NCBI GenBank assembly: GCA_902764875.1
Contig: CACWXP010000002.1
Span: forward strand, 62,001 to 126,000
DNA from: an uncultured Eubacteriales bacterium
Lineage (GTDB): Bacteria > Bacillota > Clostridia > Christensenellales > Aristaeellaceae
Direction of reading: 5' to 3'
DNA: 64,000 bases
The position numbers were made by a program, and so were the translations under genes. A model generated the notes under the pieces. That model did no database searches. It was not told where the DNA came from and saw only the letters and a list, made by a program, of their open reading frames with translations. The first letter of the stretch is position 1; each line of letters begins with the position of its first letter. Shown in pieces: positions 46,641 to 55,552 of the stretch.

Positions 46641-48293
46641 TCAGTCGATCAGGAGCAGATCGAAACAGGGGATGGAGGATTCGGTACCTTCCTCAGACTG
46701 AATTTCATAGGGGCCTTTGCAGGTGCCGTATACCGTGTGTTTTTCCTCGACGGCGAAGGCGGGCTCCTGGTCCGTGAAGAAAACCATGAGCTGGCTGTAA
46801 TGATCTCCGACCTGGGCGCCGGCAGCGGAAACGGCCCATTCATCGCCCAGCTTGTCAATGCCTGTGATCCAGACGGAGAAGGTCAGGACTTTGCCGACAT
46901 ACTGATCGATCCGGGAAGTCAGCGCACCGTAACCGACGCGGGCTGCCTGCTTACGGATCTGCAGCTGACGGGCTTCGTCGGTCAGGAAGCGTTCCACAGT
47001 GTAGGTGAAGCGCTTGGTGTCGTAGCCTTTCTTTGTTACCGCAATGGCGATTTCGTAAACACCTTCGTCTTTCATCGGGATCTTGAAGGTGAAACGTCCG
47101 GTTCCGTTGGGATGGGACTTTTTGTCGAAAACAGTTTTGCCGGTTCCGTCAGTGGCGATGCACTGGACATCCACGGCCTTCATGGTGGTTCCGGCGATCA
47201 CGAGTTCCTCGGTATAATTCTGTTCAGGAACTTCTTCGTCCAGTTCGAAGGGGATCAGCGTCTTTTTATACGTCGTGGTATCGAAGACCTTCTCTGCAAT
47301 GATTTCGTTGGATTCAGCATTTTCATACACATTGAGGGTCATGAGCCAGACGCTTTCCTCGCCATCGGGAATACTGACATTCATCTTGAAGGCACCGGTT
47401 TTCGCATGGGCAATGGTTTCAAAACGCTGTGGAATCGGATCTCCGATACTCTTCATCATCACGCCGATCACCTGGGCACCGGGGAGCGTCGACCCCTCGA
47501 CAGTGAAGGAATTTGTATTGGTTTCACGGGGCGGGCCCTGGGTAACAGTCAGTTTAGCCGCTTCAGAGATTTCGGCGGCGCCTGCTCCGGCTTCTTCGCC
47601 TTCAGCGGACGGTTCGCCTGCGGTTTTGTCACCGGCTGTGCCGGAAACAGCGGGAAGCCCTTCAGCTCCGGAATCCGCAAGCGTCTTGATGACGCGGTAC
47701 AGCTCGTTGGCATTGGAATCGGTGGGGAGCTGATTGTAGACTTTCAGGTCGAAAATGATCGTGTAGTTTTTGAAAACCGTGCGCGCCATATAACCGCGGT
47801 AATCCCCGGAAGGAGTGGAACGTTTATACTTCAGAAGCAGATAGCGGTTTCCCTCGGCGGTGAGCTGGGTCTTTTCCAGATCCTGGAAGGTGTAGCCCTG
47901 GCCGTTCCATGATTCGCTTGTTTTTATGGCTTCCTCATAGGACTTCCAGGCGGCCTTGTCGGCGGAATGGACCAGATCCGGATAAGATGCGGCTTCGTTA
48001 TCCTGCAGAACGGAGATTTCCAGACAGGAATACTTTGATTTTTTCACATCGCTCCAGGCCTGCAGCACGACACCCCGCGCCTGCCAGTCGGACAGGGCAT
48101 CGTCCTTGGACATGGCGATGGCGGTCAGAAGCTCGGGATGATCGTTCAGGGTGTCTGCCGTGACGACCGTCCGGTTATCCTTCAGCTTGACTGTTGCCGG
48201 GGCGGGGGACAGGGAATAGTCGGTATCCGCCAGGGCCGCCGCACAGAAGACAGCCACGAGGACCGCCAGAACCACAAACAGAAGTTTACGCAA
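46641..48293 (-). CDS. Large secreted protein with Ig-like domains, unknown function
   Basis: A 550-residue protein with a signal peptide (RKLLFVVLAVLVAVFCAAALA). An N-terminal region to about residue 210 looks like a PsbP/lipid-binding-type alpha-beta domain (YPDLVHSADKAAWKSYEEA), then an acidic linker (GEPSAEGEEAGAGAAE), two Ig-like repeats (FTVEGSTLPGAQVIGVM and LVIAGTTMKAVDVQCIA) and a C-terminal OB-like domain (RIDQYVGKVLTFSVWITG). The start appears to be a TTG, as no ATG lies before the signal peptide; the ribosome site is weak. It may bind the cell wall or polysaccharides, but this is speculative. Confidence 0.65.
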   Translation of the reverse strand: MRKLLFVVLAVLVAVFCAAALADTDYSLSPAPATVKLKDNRTVVTADTLNDHPELLTAIAMSKDDALSDWQARGVVLQAWSDVKKSKYSCLEISVLQDNEAASYPDLVHSADKAAWKSYEEAIKTSESWNGQGYTFQDLEKTQLTAEGNRYLLLKYKRSTPSGDYRGYMARTVFKNYTIIFDLKVYNQLPTDSNANELYRVIKTLADSGAEGLPAVSGTAGDKTAGEPSAEGEEAGAGAAEISEAAKLTVTQGPPRETNTNSFTVEGSTLPGAQVIGVMMKSIGDPIPQRFETIAHAKTGAFKMNVSIPDGEESVWLMTLNVYENAESNEIIAEKVFDTTTYKKTLIPFELDEEVPEQNYTEELVIAGTTMKAVDVQCIATDGTGKTVFDKKSHPNGTGRFTFKIPMKDEGVYEIAIAVTKKGYDTKRFTYTVERFLTDEARQLQIRKQAARVGYGALTSRIDQYVGKVLTFSVWITGIDKLGDEWAVSAAGAQVGDHYSQLMVFFTDQEPAFAVEEKHTVYGTCKGPYEIQSEEGTESSIPCFDLLLID

Positions 48294-48358
48294 AAGAGGT
48301 CACCGACCTTTCATCAAACAGTTCGCGCTCAGTCGTTCGTACAAAAATGAACCTATAA

Positions 48359-48388
48359 ATTATAGCATAGCAGGCGGAACGTTTGCAA
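48359..48388 (-). promoter_or_regulatory. Promoter of the secreted Ig-like protein gene
   Basis: On the minus strand TTGCAA (48383-48388) and consensus TATAAT (48359-48364) are 18 bases apart with an extended TGC. Confidence 0.65.
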
Positions 48389-48456
48389 GTTTCGAAAAAT
48401 GAGACCGTATCGTCCCGGCGTCCGGCTGTGCAGGCAGATACACTCTCTGCGGTCGC

Positions 48457-48485
48457 TTTACAGGAACAGCGGAAAATGGTAGAAT
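48457..48485 (+). promoter_or_regulatory. Promoter of murI
   Basis: TTTACA (48457-48462), 17 bases, TAGAAT (48480-48485), 36 bases before the start codon. Confidence 0.65.
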
Positions 48486-48521
48486 TCCGAAAGGATTAAT
48501 GAAGGAAACGGGAGCGGGCGC

Positions 48522-49286
48522 ATGAATCAGGCAGGAAATCCGATAGGGGTATTCGACAGCGGCGTGGGGGGCATCAGCGTACTCCAGACCATGATTCGCC
48601 TGCTTCCGCGGGAACACTTCATCTATTACGGCGATACGGCCAATGCACCCTACGGCACAAAGAAAACGGAAGAAGTGATTGACTGCGTCCGGAAGGTGAC
48701 GGATTCATTGCTTGCGCGGAATATCAAAGCACTGGTGATTGCCTGCAACACGGCGACCGGCGCAGCGGCCTATACACTGCGGAAGGAGCTGACCATTCCC
48801 GTGATCGGCATGGAGCCGGCGCTGAAACCGGCTTCCGAAATCCGGAAGAACGGGGAAATTCTGGTGCTGGCCACTCCGCTGACGCTGCACCAGGAAAAAT
48901 TCAACCTGCTGATGGAAAAATACGGCGAGGGAGCTGTTCGCGTTCCCTGCACAGGGCTGATGGAACTTGTAGAGCAGGAAAACTGGGAGGGAGCGGAAGC
49001 CTACCTCCGGGAAGTTTTCGCTCTGTATGACCTTCGGAAAGTGGACGCGGTGGTCCTGGGCTGCACCCATTATGTGTTCCTGAAAGACCGGATCCGGAAG
49101 ATGCTGCCGGAACATATTATCATTACCGAAGGCAATGAAGGCACAGCAAGGCAGCTGAAACGCGTGCTGGCACGGGGACATCTGCTGCAGGAAGCGGGAG
49201 AAGGTCGGGTGGAACTGGAAACAAGCGGCTCTTCCGATGATCTGGGCAAGATGAAAAGACTGCTTGAACGGGGAATTTCGGAATAA
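48522..49286 (+). CDS. murI: Glutamate racemase
   Basis: A 254-residue cofactor-independent racemase making D-glutamate for peptidoglycan. It starts with PIGVFDSGVGGISVL and continues YYGDTANAPYGTK; the two catalytic cysteines lie in IACNTATG (C75) and LGCTHYVFL (C181). Length and motif order are typical. It is transcribed from its own promoter and is separated by 141 bases from the EF-G-like gene. GGGAGCGGG acts as ribosome site. Confidence 0.96.
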   Translation: MNQAGNPIGVFDSGVGGISVLQTMIRLLPREHFIYYGDTANAPYGTKKTEEVIDCVRKVTDSLLARNIKALVIACNTATGAAAYTLRKELTIPVIGMEPALKPASEIRKNGEILVLATPLTLHQEKFNLLMEKYGEGAVRVPCTGLMELVEQENWEGAEAYLREVFALYDLRKVDAVVLGCTHYVFLKDRIRKMLPEHIIITEGNEGTARQLKRVLARGHLLQEAGEGRVELETSGSSDDLGKMKRLLERGISE

Positions 49287-49322
49287 AAATGCCCAAAAAG
49301 TGCAAAAATGACGACTTTTTGC

Positions 49323-49356
49323 TTTTCAATCCTGTCTCCGTGTGCTATAATAGCAC
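49323..49356 (+). promoter_or_regulatory. Promoter of the EF-G-like gene with a palindrome over the -10 box
   Basis: A consensus TATAAT (49346-49351) with extended TGC is embedded in the perfect 15-base palindrome GTGCTATAATAGCAC (49342-49356). The -35 box is weak (TTTTCA at 49323-49328, spacing 17). A hairpin CCCCCT/AGGGGG (49375-49390) follows in the leader. The palindrome could be an operator. Confidence 0.6.
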
Positions 49357-49427
49357 TTGCTATGGCATATGATTCCCCCTTCCGAGGGGGATGAGATTTG
49401 TTAAAATACGATATGGAGGAATCTACT

Positions 49428-51515
49428 ATGGCAGAATTCACCACCGGAAACATTCGGAATATCGCCCTCATGGGTCATGGCAGCGAGGGCAAAACCACGC
49501 TGACCGAGGCGATGCTCTTTGCTGCCGGAATGATCGACCGTCAGGGCAAGGTGGAAGACGGAAGCACCGTTTCTGACTTTGATCCCGAAGAGAAAAAGCG
49601 CGGATTTTCCATCAGCGCCAGCTATGCTCCCATTCCGTGGGGCGGCAAGGTGATCAACGTAATCGACGTGCCCGGATACTTTGACTTCATCGGCGAACAG
49701 ATGGGGCCTCTGCGGGTGGTGGAAACCGCGGTGATCGTCGTGGGCGGCGTGAACGGTCTGAGCGTCGGCGCCGAGAAGGCCTGGGACAACGCCGGCAAGC
49801 ATAACCTGGGCCGGATGTTCATCGTGAATCAGATGGACCGTGAACATGCCAACTTTGAAAAGGTTGTGGAACAGCTGCGTGAAAAGTACGGCCCCAGCGT
49901 CGTACCGATTCTGCTGCCGCTGGGTCAGGGCGCGGGATTCAAGGGCGTCGTGAACGTTCTTGAAAAGAAAGCCTATGAAGGTTCCTACAAGAAGAGCACG
50001 GAAGTTCCCATGCCCGCCGATCTGGAAGACGAAGTGAACGCCGCCTATGAAAACCTGACCGAACAGGCGGCCTCCGCAGACGAGGAGCTGATGGAGAAAT
50101 ACTTCGAAAACGGCGAACTGAGCCATGAAGACGTCATGGCAGGTTTTATCAAGGGTATGAAGGACGGAAGCATCGTTCCCGTCGTGGCCTGCTCCGCACT
50201 GACCGGTGTGGGCATCGCCCGGACGCTGGACCTGATTGCCAAGTATCTGCCTTCTCCCGGACATGAAGGCCTGACCCAGAAGGGCAAGAACCCGAAGACC
50301 GGCGACGAGATCGAACGCGCCTGCAAGGACGAGGAACCCTTCTCCGCACTGGTGTTCAAGACCATTGCCGACCCGTTCGTCGGAAAGATGAGCCTGATTC
50401 GGGTGTTCAGCGGCATACTGACCAGCTCCACCCCGCTGTACAACGCCAACAAGGAAAAGACCGAAAAAGCCGGCGGCCTCTTCTCCATGAAGGGCAACAA
50501 GCAGACCAACGTCGAAAAGCTGCACGCGGGCGACTTGGGCGCACTGGCCAAGCTGCAGATTACCTCCACGGGTGACACCCTGTGCGACCCGAACAACCCG
50601 GTTCTGTACCCGACGATCGAGTTCCCGGCTCCCTGCATTTCCAAGGCCGTGTTTGCCGCGAAGCAGGGTGAGGAAGACAAGGTCTTCAGCGGTCTGAACC
50701 GTCTGGCGGAAGAAGATCCCTCCATCAAGATCGAAAAGAATGCCGAGACCACCGAAACCGAACTGAGCGGCCAGGGCGAAATGCATCTGGACGTGATCAA
50801 GAACAAGCTGGCCTCCAAGTTCGGCGCCAACGCCGTGCTGCAGGATCCCAAGATCCCGTACCGTGAGACCATCCGGAAGACCGTTAAGGTTCAGGGACGC
50901 CACAAGAAGCAGACCGGCGGCCATGGCCAGTTCGGCGACGTGTGGATCGAGTTCAGCCCCATCACCGACAGCGACGCGGAATTCGAGTTTGAAGACGCAG
51001 TCGTCGGCGGCGTGGTTCCGCGGAACTTCATCCCCAGCGTTGAAAAGGGCCTGCGCGAGAACATCGTGAAGGGCGTTTTGGCCGGCTATCCCATGGTGCA
51101 CCTGCACGCCAAACTGTACGACGGAAGCTACCATCCGGTGGACTCTTCCGAAATGGCCTTCAAGACCGCTGCCCGCATCGCCTACAAGAAGGGCTGTATG
51201 GAGGCGAACCCCGTGCTGCTGGAGCCGATTATGCACGTGGAAGTGCTGGTTCCCAACGAGTACATGGGCGACATCATGGGCGACATGAACAAGCGCCGCG
51301 GCCGGATTATGGGCATGAACCAGGTGAACGGCATGCAGCTGCTGGAAGCGGAAGCGCCTTTGGCCGAAATGTTCAAGTATGCCACGGACCTGCGCTCCAT
51401 GACCCAGGCGAGAGGTTCCTTCAGCATGAAGTTTGAACGGTATGAGGAAGTGCCTCAGGCTGAAGCCCAGAAGATTATCGCCAATGCGAAGATCGAGGAC
51501 GACGAAGAAGAATAA
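49428..51515 (+). CDS. Elongation factor G-like protein (EF-G paralogue)
   Basis: A 695-residue translational GTPase. G1 is MGHGSEGKTTL, G3 is DVPGYFDF in place of DTPGH, and G4 is NQMD in place of NKMD, changes typical of the EF-G-like/EF-G2 paralogues rather than the main FusA. The remaining EF-G domains are present: domain II around residue 300, domain IV with QTGGHGQFGDVWIEF and VEKGLRENIVKGVLAGYP, domain V with MNKRRGRIMGMN. Start at 49428 follows TATGGAGG. No rpsL, rpsG or tuf lie nearby, supporting a paralogue role, perhaps in ribosome stress or non-canonical translocation. Confidence 0.9.
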   Translation: MAEFTTGNIRNIALMGHGSEGKTTLTEAMLFAAGMIDRQGKVEDGSTVSDFDPEEKKRGFSISASYAPIPWGGKVINVIDVPGYFDFIGEQMGPLRVVETAVIVVGGVNGLSVGAEKAWDNAGKHNLGRMFIVNQMDREHANFEKVVEQLREKYGPSVVPILLPLGQGAGFKGVVNVLEKKAYEGSYKKSTEVPMPADLEDEVNAAYENLTEQAASADEELMEKYFENGELSHEDVMAGFIKGMKDGSIVPVVACSALTGVGIARTLDLIAKYLPSPGHEGLTQKGKNPKTGDEIERACKDEEPFSALVFKTIADPFVGKMSLIRVFSGILTSSTPLYNANKEKTEKAGGLFSMKGNKQTNVEKLHAGDLGALAKLQITSTGDTLCDPNNPVLYPTIEFPAPCISKAVFAAKQGEEDKVFSGLNRLAEEDPSIKIEKNAETTETELSGQGEMHLDVIKNKLASKFGANAVLQDPKIPYRETIRKTVKVQGRHKKQTGGHGQFGDVWIEFSPITDSDAEFEFEDAVVGGVVPRNFIPSVEKGLRENIVKGVLAGYPMVHLHAKLYDGSYHPVDSSEMAFKTAARIAYKKGCMEANPVLLEPIMHVEVLVPNEYMGDIMGDMNKRRGRIMGMNQVNGMQLLEAEAPLAEMFKYATDLRSMTQARGSFSMKFERYEEVPQAEAQKIIANAKIEDDEEE

Positions 51516-51537
51516 TTTTCAGGAAAAACAGTCCGTA

Positions 51538-51573
51538 CGGGCTGGCTGTACACCATGCAGCCAGCCCGTTTTT
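51538..51573 (+). terminator. Terminator after the EF-G-like gene
   Basis: CGGGCTGGCTG (51538-51548) pairs perfectly with CAGCCAGCCCG (51558-51568) over nine bases, followed by five T. Confidence 0.92.
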
Positions 51574-51599
51574 ACAACTGTTGCAGGGTGATGTGAGAA

Positions 51600-52009
51600 A
51601 TGAACAGGAAAGATTTGTTTAAACCGTATGAAGGAAACGAGAAGTATATCTTCGTCAGTTACATCATCATGATGACCGGCTGATTCGAGTTCTGCGGGGA
51701 GTCCGGGAGAAGGATGCAGGTGAAAGAAAAGAAAACAGATGGCTTGACCCCGTGGGAGAATTCTATTTCCACGATCTGCTGGCAAAGAACATTCAGTGCA
51801 TCGCCGCCAAAAACCTGAAGGATCTGCGGCCTCTCGTTCAGATTTTGCTGGATGACCCGGGAGACGGTATCTATACGACGGACGGAAACTTCAAAGAATA
51901 CGGCATCGGACGGCAGAGCAACGATCCGGAAAGCCTGGCAGCCTATATCCGCATGGAAACGGATGATCTGGCGCTGGAGTGCGCCCGGGAATGGACGGAA
52001 GACCCGTAA
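51600..52009 (+). pseudogene. Frameshifted remnant of a TIR-domain protein
   Basis: The ATG at 51600 opens NRKDLFKPYEGNEKYIFVSY, the canonical start of bacterial TIR effector domains, but the frame stops at 51683. Moving to another frame at the CATCATCAT run (51662-51670) restores HHDDRLIRVLRGVREKDAG, as expected in a TIR domain, which then continues without stop into a different-looking segment ending ECAREWTEDP at 52009. The middle of the TIR domain (WYDEGI region) and catalytic glutamate are missing, so there is both a frameshift and an internal deletion. The C-terminal 85 residues are not recognised. TIR proteins often serve as NAD-degrading phage-defence effectors. Confidence 0.65.
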
Positions 52010-52055
52010 GAACAGAACCGGCCGCTGGAATAAGTCGGACTTGAAAGAGGGATAA

Positions 52056-52085
52056 TTGACTTTCCGATCGCCGAAATGGTAAAAT
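52056..52085 (+). promoter_or_regulatory. Promoter of the HD-GYP gene
   Basis: TTGACT (52056-52061), 18 bases, TAAAAT (52080-52085), 89 bases before the start codon. Confidence 0.5.
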
Positions 52086-52174
52086 GAAGTGTTTGATGAG
52101 GGAGAAACAGAATGCCGTAAAAGTTTTGCAGAAGAAATAATCTGACGGCGTTGCGCCGGGAGAGATGAAAACGG

Positions 52175-54346
52175 ATGAGTAAAGCTGAAATGCCGAAGAA
52201 CAGGCAGATGATCTGGAAAAAACTGGGGCAGTATTTCCTGCTGATTCTGGCCGGGATCGCCATCAATCTGGGACTTTCCAAATTAGTGAACGCACTGGGA
52301 CTTCCGATGTACCTGGATTCCATCGGAACCATCCTGGTATCGATGGTCGGCGGGTTTGTGCCGGGCATTGTGGTTGGATATGCCACGAATCTGCTGAAGG
52401 CCGTCTTTGATTTCAACTCCATCTATTACTGTGCTATCAACGTGCTGATCGCCGTACTGGCCGCGCGCCTGCACCAGAAGAGATGGTTCCAGCGCTGGGG
52501 AAAGACGATGCTGTCGGTGCCGCTGTTTGCGCTGATCGGCGGCGGACTCGGGAGCCTGCTGACCTGGGTGCTTTACGGATTTGCGATCGGGGACGATTTC
52601 ACCGGTCCTCTGGCACAGCAGATCTATGACGCAGGTCTGAAAAACGGACTGCTGGCCCAGATGTCTTCCAGCATTCTGTATGACCTGCTGGACAAGCTGA
52701 TTACGGTGGCGGCAGCGGTTTTGATCTACAAGGTGCTGGATCGGCGGTTCAAGGATCAATTCCGATATCATTCCTGGATGCAGAACCAGCTGAGCCGTGA
52801 AGATTACCGGGAGGCCCATAAATTCAAGCCGAAGGGCGTTTCCCTGCGGACCAAGATCGTATTGATCGAAACGCTGGCGATCCTTGTGATCGCGGCGGTG
52901 ACCACGGGGATCAGCTATTCCTCCTTCCACGAGGCCATGATCAGAAGCCAGGTGGAGATGGCCAACGGCGTGACCCGGGTGCTGATCGGCAACATGGACG
53001 GAGACCGGGTGGACGAATACCTGACACTGGGGGATGACGCACCGGGATACAGGGAATCCGAAGCGGCCATGAACCAGGTGCGCGAAAGCAGCCGGGCGAT
53101 CAAATACGTCTATGTTTACCAGATCCGGGAGGACGGCTGCCATGTGGTGTTCGACCCGGATACGCCGGATACTCCCGGCGAGGATCCCGGAACGGTGATC
53201 CCTTTTGACGACGCGTTCAAGGCACAGCTTCCGGCGCTGCTGAAGGGCGAAAACATCGATTTCGTGATTTCAAACGAAACCTACGGATGGCTGCTTTCGG
53301 TTTACACCCCGGTGAAGAACAGCGAAGGGAAAACCGTTTGCTACGCCTGCGTCGATATTGACATGACAGAAATCTGGGAAGACGAATGCCGCTTCCTGGC
53401 CCGGATTCTCAGCCTGTTCATCAGCTTTGCCGTGTTGATTCTGGCCGGGTTCCTGTGGTATGCGGAACACGGGGTGATTATGCCGATCAACTCCATGGCC
53501 AACGTGACGGGCAGCTTTGCCTTCAACAGCGAAGCGGAACGTGCGGAAGGCGCGGAGCAGATTCACAAGCTCGGCATCGGGACAAAGGACGAAATCGAGA
53601 ACCTGTATGAAGCGATCATGAAGACCACGGACGACTCCGTGCGCTATATCGCCGAATCCCAGGAGAAAAACGATATTATTAACCGGATGCAGGAAAACCT
53701 GATTATCACGATGGCCAACCTGGTGGAAAGCCGGGATCAGAGCACCGGCGACCATATCAAGAACACCGCGGAATACACGCGGATCATCATGGACGAGCTG
53801 AAAAAAGAAGGTCATTATACCGACCAGCTGACGGACGAATATTGCGCGGATGTGTTCCGGTCCGCTCCGCTGCACGATATCGGAAAGATTCACATTCCGG
53901 ACGCTGTGCTGAACAAACCCGGGAAACTGACGGACGAGGAATTCGCCCTGATGAAGAAGCACACGATCTACGGCGGTGATGTTATTGAAAAAACGCGGCC
54001 TGCCTCCGCGAATATCAGCTTCCTGGACGTGGCGAAGGATCTGGCGACCTATCACCACGAATGGTGGAACGGGCGGGGCTATCCCGAAGGCCTGAAAGGC
54101 GAGGAAATTCCCCTGTCCGCCCGGATCATGGCCGTTGCGGACGTTTTCGACGCGCTGGTGTCAAAGCGCTGCTATAAGCCCGGATTCGGCTTTGAAAAGT
54201 CCATGGAGATCATCCGGGAGGAGTCGGGGACACACTTTGATCCGCTGGTGGCCGGCGCTTTCCTGAATGCCGCGGACGAAGTTCGCAAGGTACTGGAGGA
54301 CCGGGAGCGGGAACATGAAAACGAAGAGGAAGGAAAGAAACCATGA
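52175..54346 (+). CDS. Membrane sensor with HD-GYP domain
   Basis: A 723-residue protein. Residues 15-190 form about six helices resembling an ECF-transporter S component (LGLPMYLDSIGTILVSMVGG); a further helix at 227-248 leads to an extracytoplasmic Cache-like sensor (about 250-405) and another helix at 411-430, then a HAMP-like stretch and the HD-GYP domain from about residue 500. HD-GYP motifs are STGDHIKNTAEY, LHDIGKIHIPD, ATYHHEWWNGRGYPEGLKG and ADVFDALVSKRCYK. HD-GYP enzymes hydrolyse cyclic di-GMP or related dinucleotides. It overlaps pepT by four bases. Confidence 0.88.
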   Translation: MSKAEMPKNRQMIWKKLGQYFLLILAGIAINLGLSKLVNALGLPMYLDSIGTILVSMVGGFVPGIVVGYATNLLKAVFDFNSIYYCAINVLIAVLAARLHQKRWFQRWGKTMLSVPLFALIGGGLGSLLTWVLYGFAIGDDFTGPLAQQIYDAGLKNGLLAQMSSSILYDLLDKLITVAAAVLIYKVLDRRFKDQFRYHSWMQNQLSREDYREAHKFKPKGVSLRTKIVLIETLAILVIAAVTTGISYSSFHEAMIRSQVEMANGVTRVLIGNMDGDRVDEYLTLGDDAPGYRESEAAMNQVRESSRAIKYVYVYQIREDGCHVVFDPDTPDTPGEDPGTVIPFDDAFKAQLPALLKGENIDFVISNETYGWLLSVYTPVKNSEGKTVCYACVDIDMTEIWEDECRFLARILSLFISFAVLILAGFLWYAEHGVIMPINSMANVTGSFAFNSEAERAEGAEQIHKLGIGTKDEIENLYEAIMKTTDDSVRYIAESQEKNDIINRMQENLIITMANLVESRDQSTGDHIKNTAEYTRIIMDELKKEGHYTDQLTDEYCADVFRSAPLHDIGKIHIPDAVLNKPGKLTDEEFALMKKHTIYGGDVIEKTRPASANISFLDVAKDLATYHHEWWNGRGYPEGLKGEEIPLSARIMAVADVFDALVSKRCYKPGFGFEKSMEIIREESGTHFDPLVAGAFLNAADEVRKVLEDREREHENEEEGKKP

Positions 54347-55542
54347 CAGTGCTGGAGAGATTCCTGAAATACGTTCGGGTGGAAACCACTTCCTGCGAAG
54401 CGGTTGACTGCTGTCCTTCGACGCCGGGACAGAAGATTCTGGGCGCCATGCTGGCGGAAGAACTGCGGGGCATGGGCATTGCAGATGTCGAAATGGACGA
54501 ACATGGATATGTATATGCGTCGATTCCCGCCATAGGCCCTGCAGATCAGCCGGCCATCGGCCTGATTGCCCATATGGACACCTCCGACGGCGTGAAAGGC
54601 CCGACCGATCCCCAGATCACCCGGCATTACGACGGCGGAGCCATCCACCTGAAAAACGGCACCGTGATCGACGGATTTGATTTCCTCCCGGGACTTGCGG
54701 GCATGGATCTGGTCGTAACCGCGGGCGACTCTGTGCTGGGAGCGGACGATAAAGCCGGCGTGGCGGAAATCATGACGCTTTGCGAAAAAATGACAGTTCC
54801 GGATGCACCGAATCACGGAAAGATCTGCATTGCCTTTACACCGGACGAAGAGATCGGCCGCGGAGCGGATCTTTTCGACGTTCAGCGGTTCGGCGCGGAC
54901 TTTGCCTATACAGTGGACGGCGGGGCGCTGGGCGAACTCGAATATGAGTGCTTCAACGCGGCAAGTTGCAAAGTGACGGTGAGAGGCGTCAACATTCATC
55001 CGGGCAGCGCGAAAAACCAGATGAAAAACGCCAGCCTGATCGCGATGGAATTCGCGGGGATGCTGCCGGCATGGGAGAGGCCGGAACATACGGAAGGATA
55101 CGAAGGGTTCTATCACCTGACGGGTATGCAGGGGGATGAGGAAACAGCGGAACTGCATTACATCCTCCGGGACCACGATGCCCGGAAGTTTGACGAACGG
55201 AAGGAAACCGTTCAGCACATCGGTACGTATCTGAACGCGAAATACGGCGAAGGTACGGTTTCCGTTGAGCTGCGGGATTCCTATCGGAACATGCGGGAAA
55301 TTGTGGAACAGTACCCGGAAATCCTGGAAAGGGCCCAAAAAGCTTTCCTGGACAGCGGGGTGGAACCCGTGGTCCAACCGATCCGCGGCGGCACCGACGG
55401 CGCGCGGCTGTCCTTCATGGGACTACCATGCCCGAATCTGTCCACCGGTGGATATAACTTCCATGGCCGGAAGGAACTGATTCCGGTGCAGGCCATGGAA
55501 AAAATGACAGAAGTGCTTTACCGGCTTGTGAAAGGGGAGTAG
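54343..55542 (+). CDS. pepT: Peptidase T (tripeptide aminopeptidase)
   Basis: A 399-residue M20 zinc peptidase removing N-terminal residues from tripeptides in the cytoplasm. Zinc ligands are in GLIAHMDTSDG (H77, D79) and GADDKAGVAEI; the catalytic glutamates are in FTPDEEIGRGAD; FDVQRFGADFAYTVDGG is diagnostic of PepT; RGGTDGARLSFMG and the C-terminal GGYNFHGRKELI complete the site. No signal peptide. Its ATG overlaps the stop of the HD-GYP gene, so peptide turnover is coupled to a signalling gene. The lipase-like gene follows after ten bases. Confidence 0.95.
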   Translation: MTVLERFLKYVRVETTSCEAVDCCPSTPGQKILGAMLAEELRGMGIADVEMDEHGYVYASIPAIGPADQPAIGLIAHMDTSDGVKGPTDPQITRHYDGGAIHLKNGTVIDGFDFLPGLAGMDLVVTAGDSVLGADDKAGVAEIMTLCEKMTVPDAPNHGKICIAFTPDEEIGRGADLFDVQRFGADFAYTVDGGALGELEYECFNAASCKVTVRGVNIHPGSAKNQMKNASLIAMEFAGMLPAWERPEHTEGYEGFYHLTGMQGDEETAELHYILRDHDARKFDERKETVQHIGTYLNAKYGEGTVSVELRDSYRNMREIVEQYPEILERAQKAFLDSGVEPVVQPIRGGTDGARLSFMGLPCPNLSTGGYNFHGRKELIPVQAMEKMTEVLYRLVKGE

Positions 55543-55552
55543 CATCCGAACG

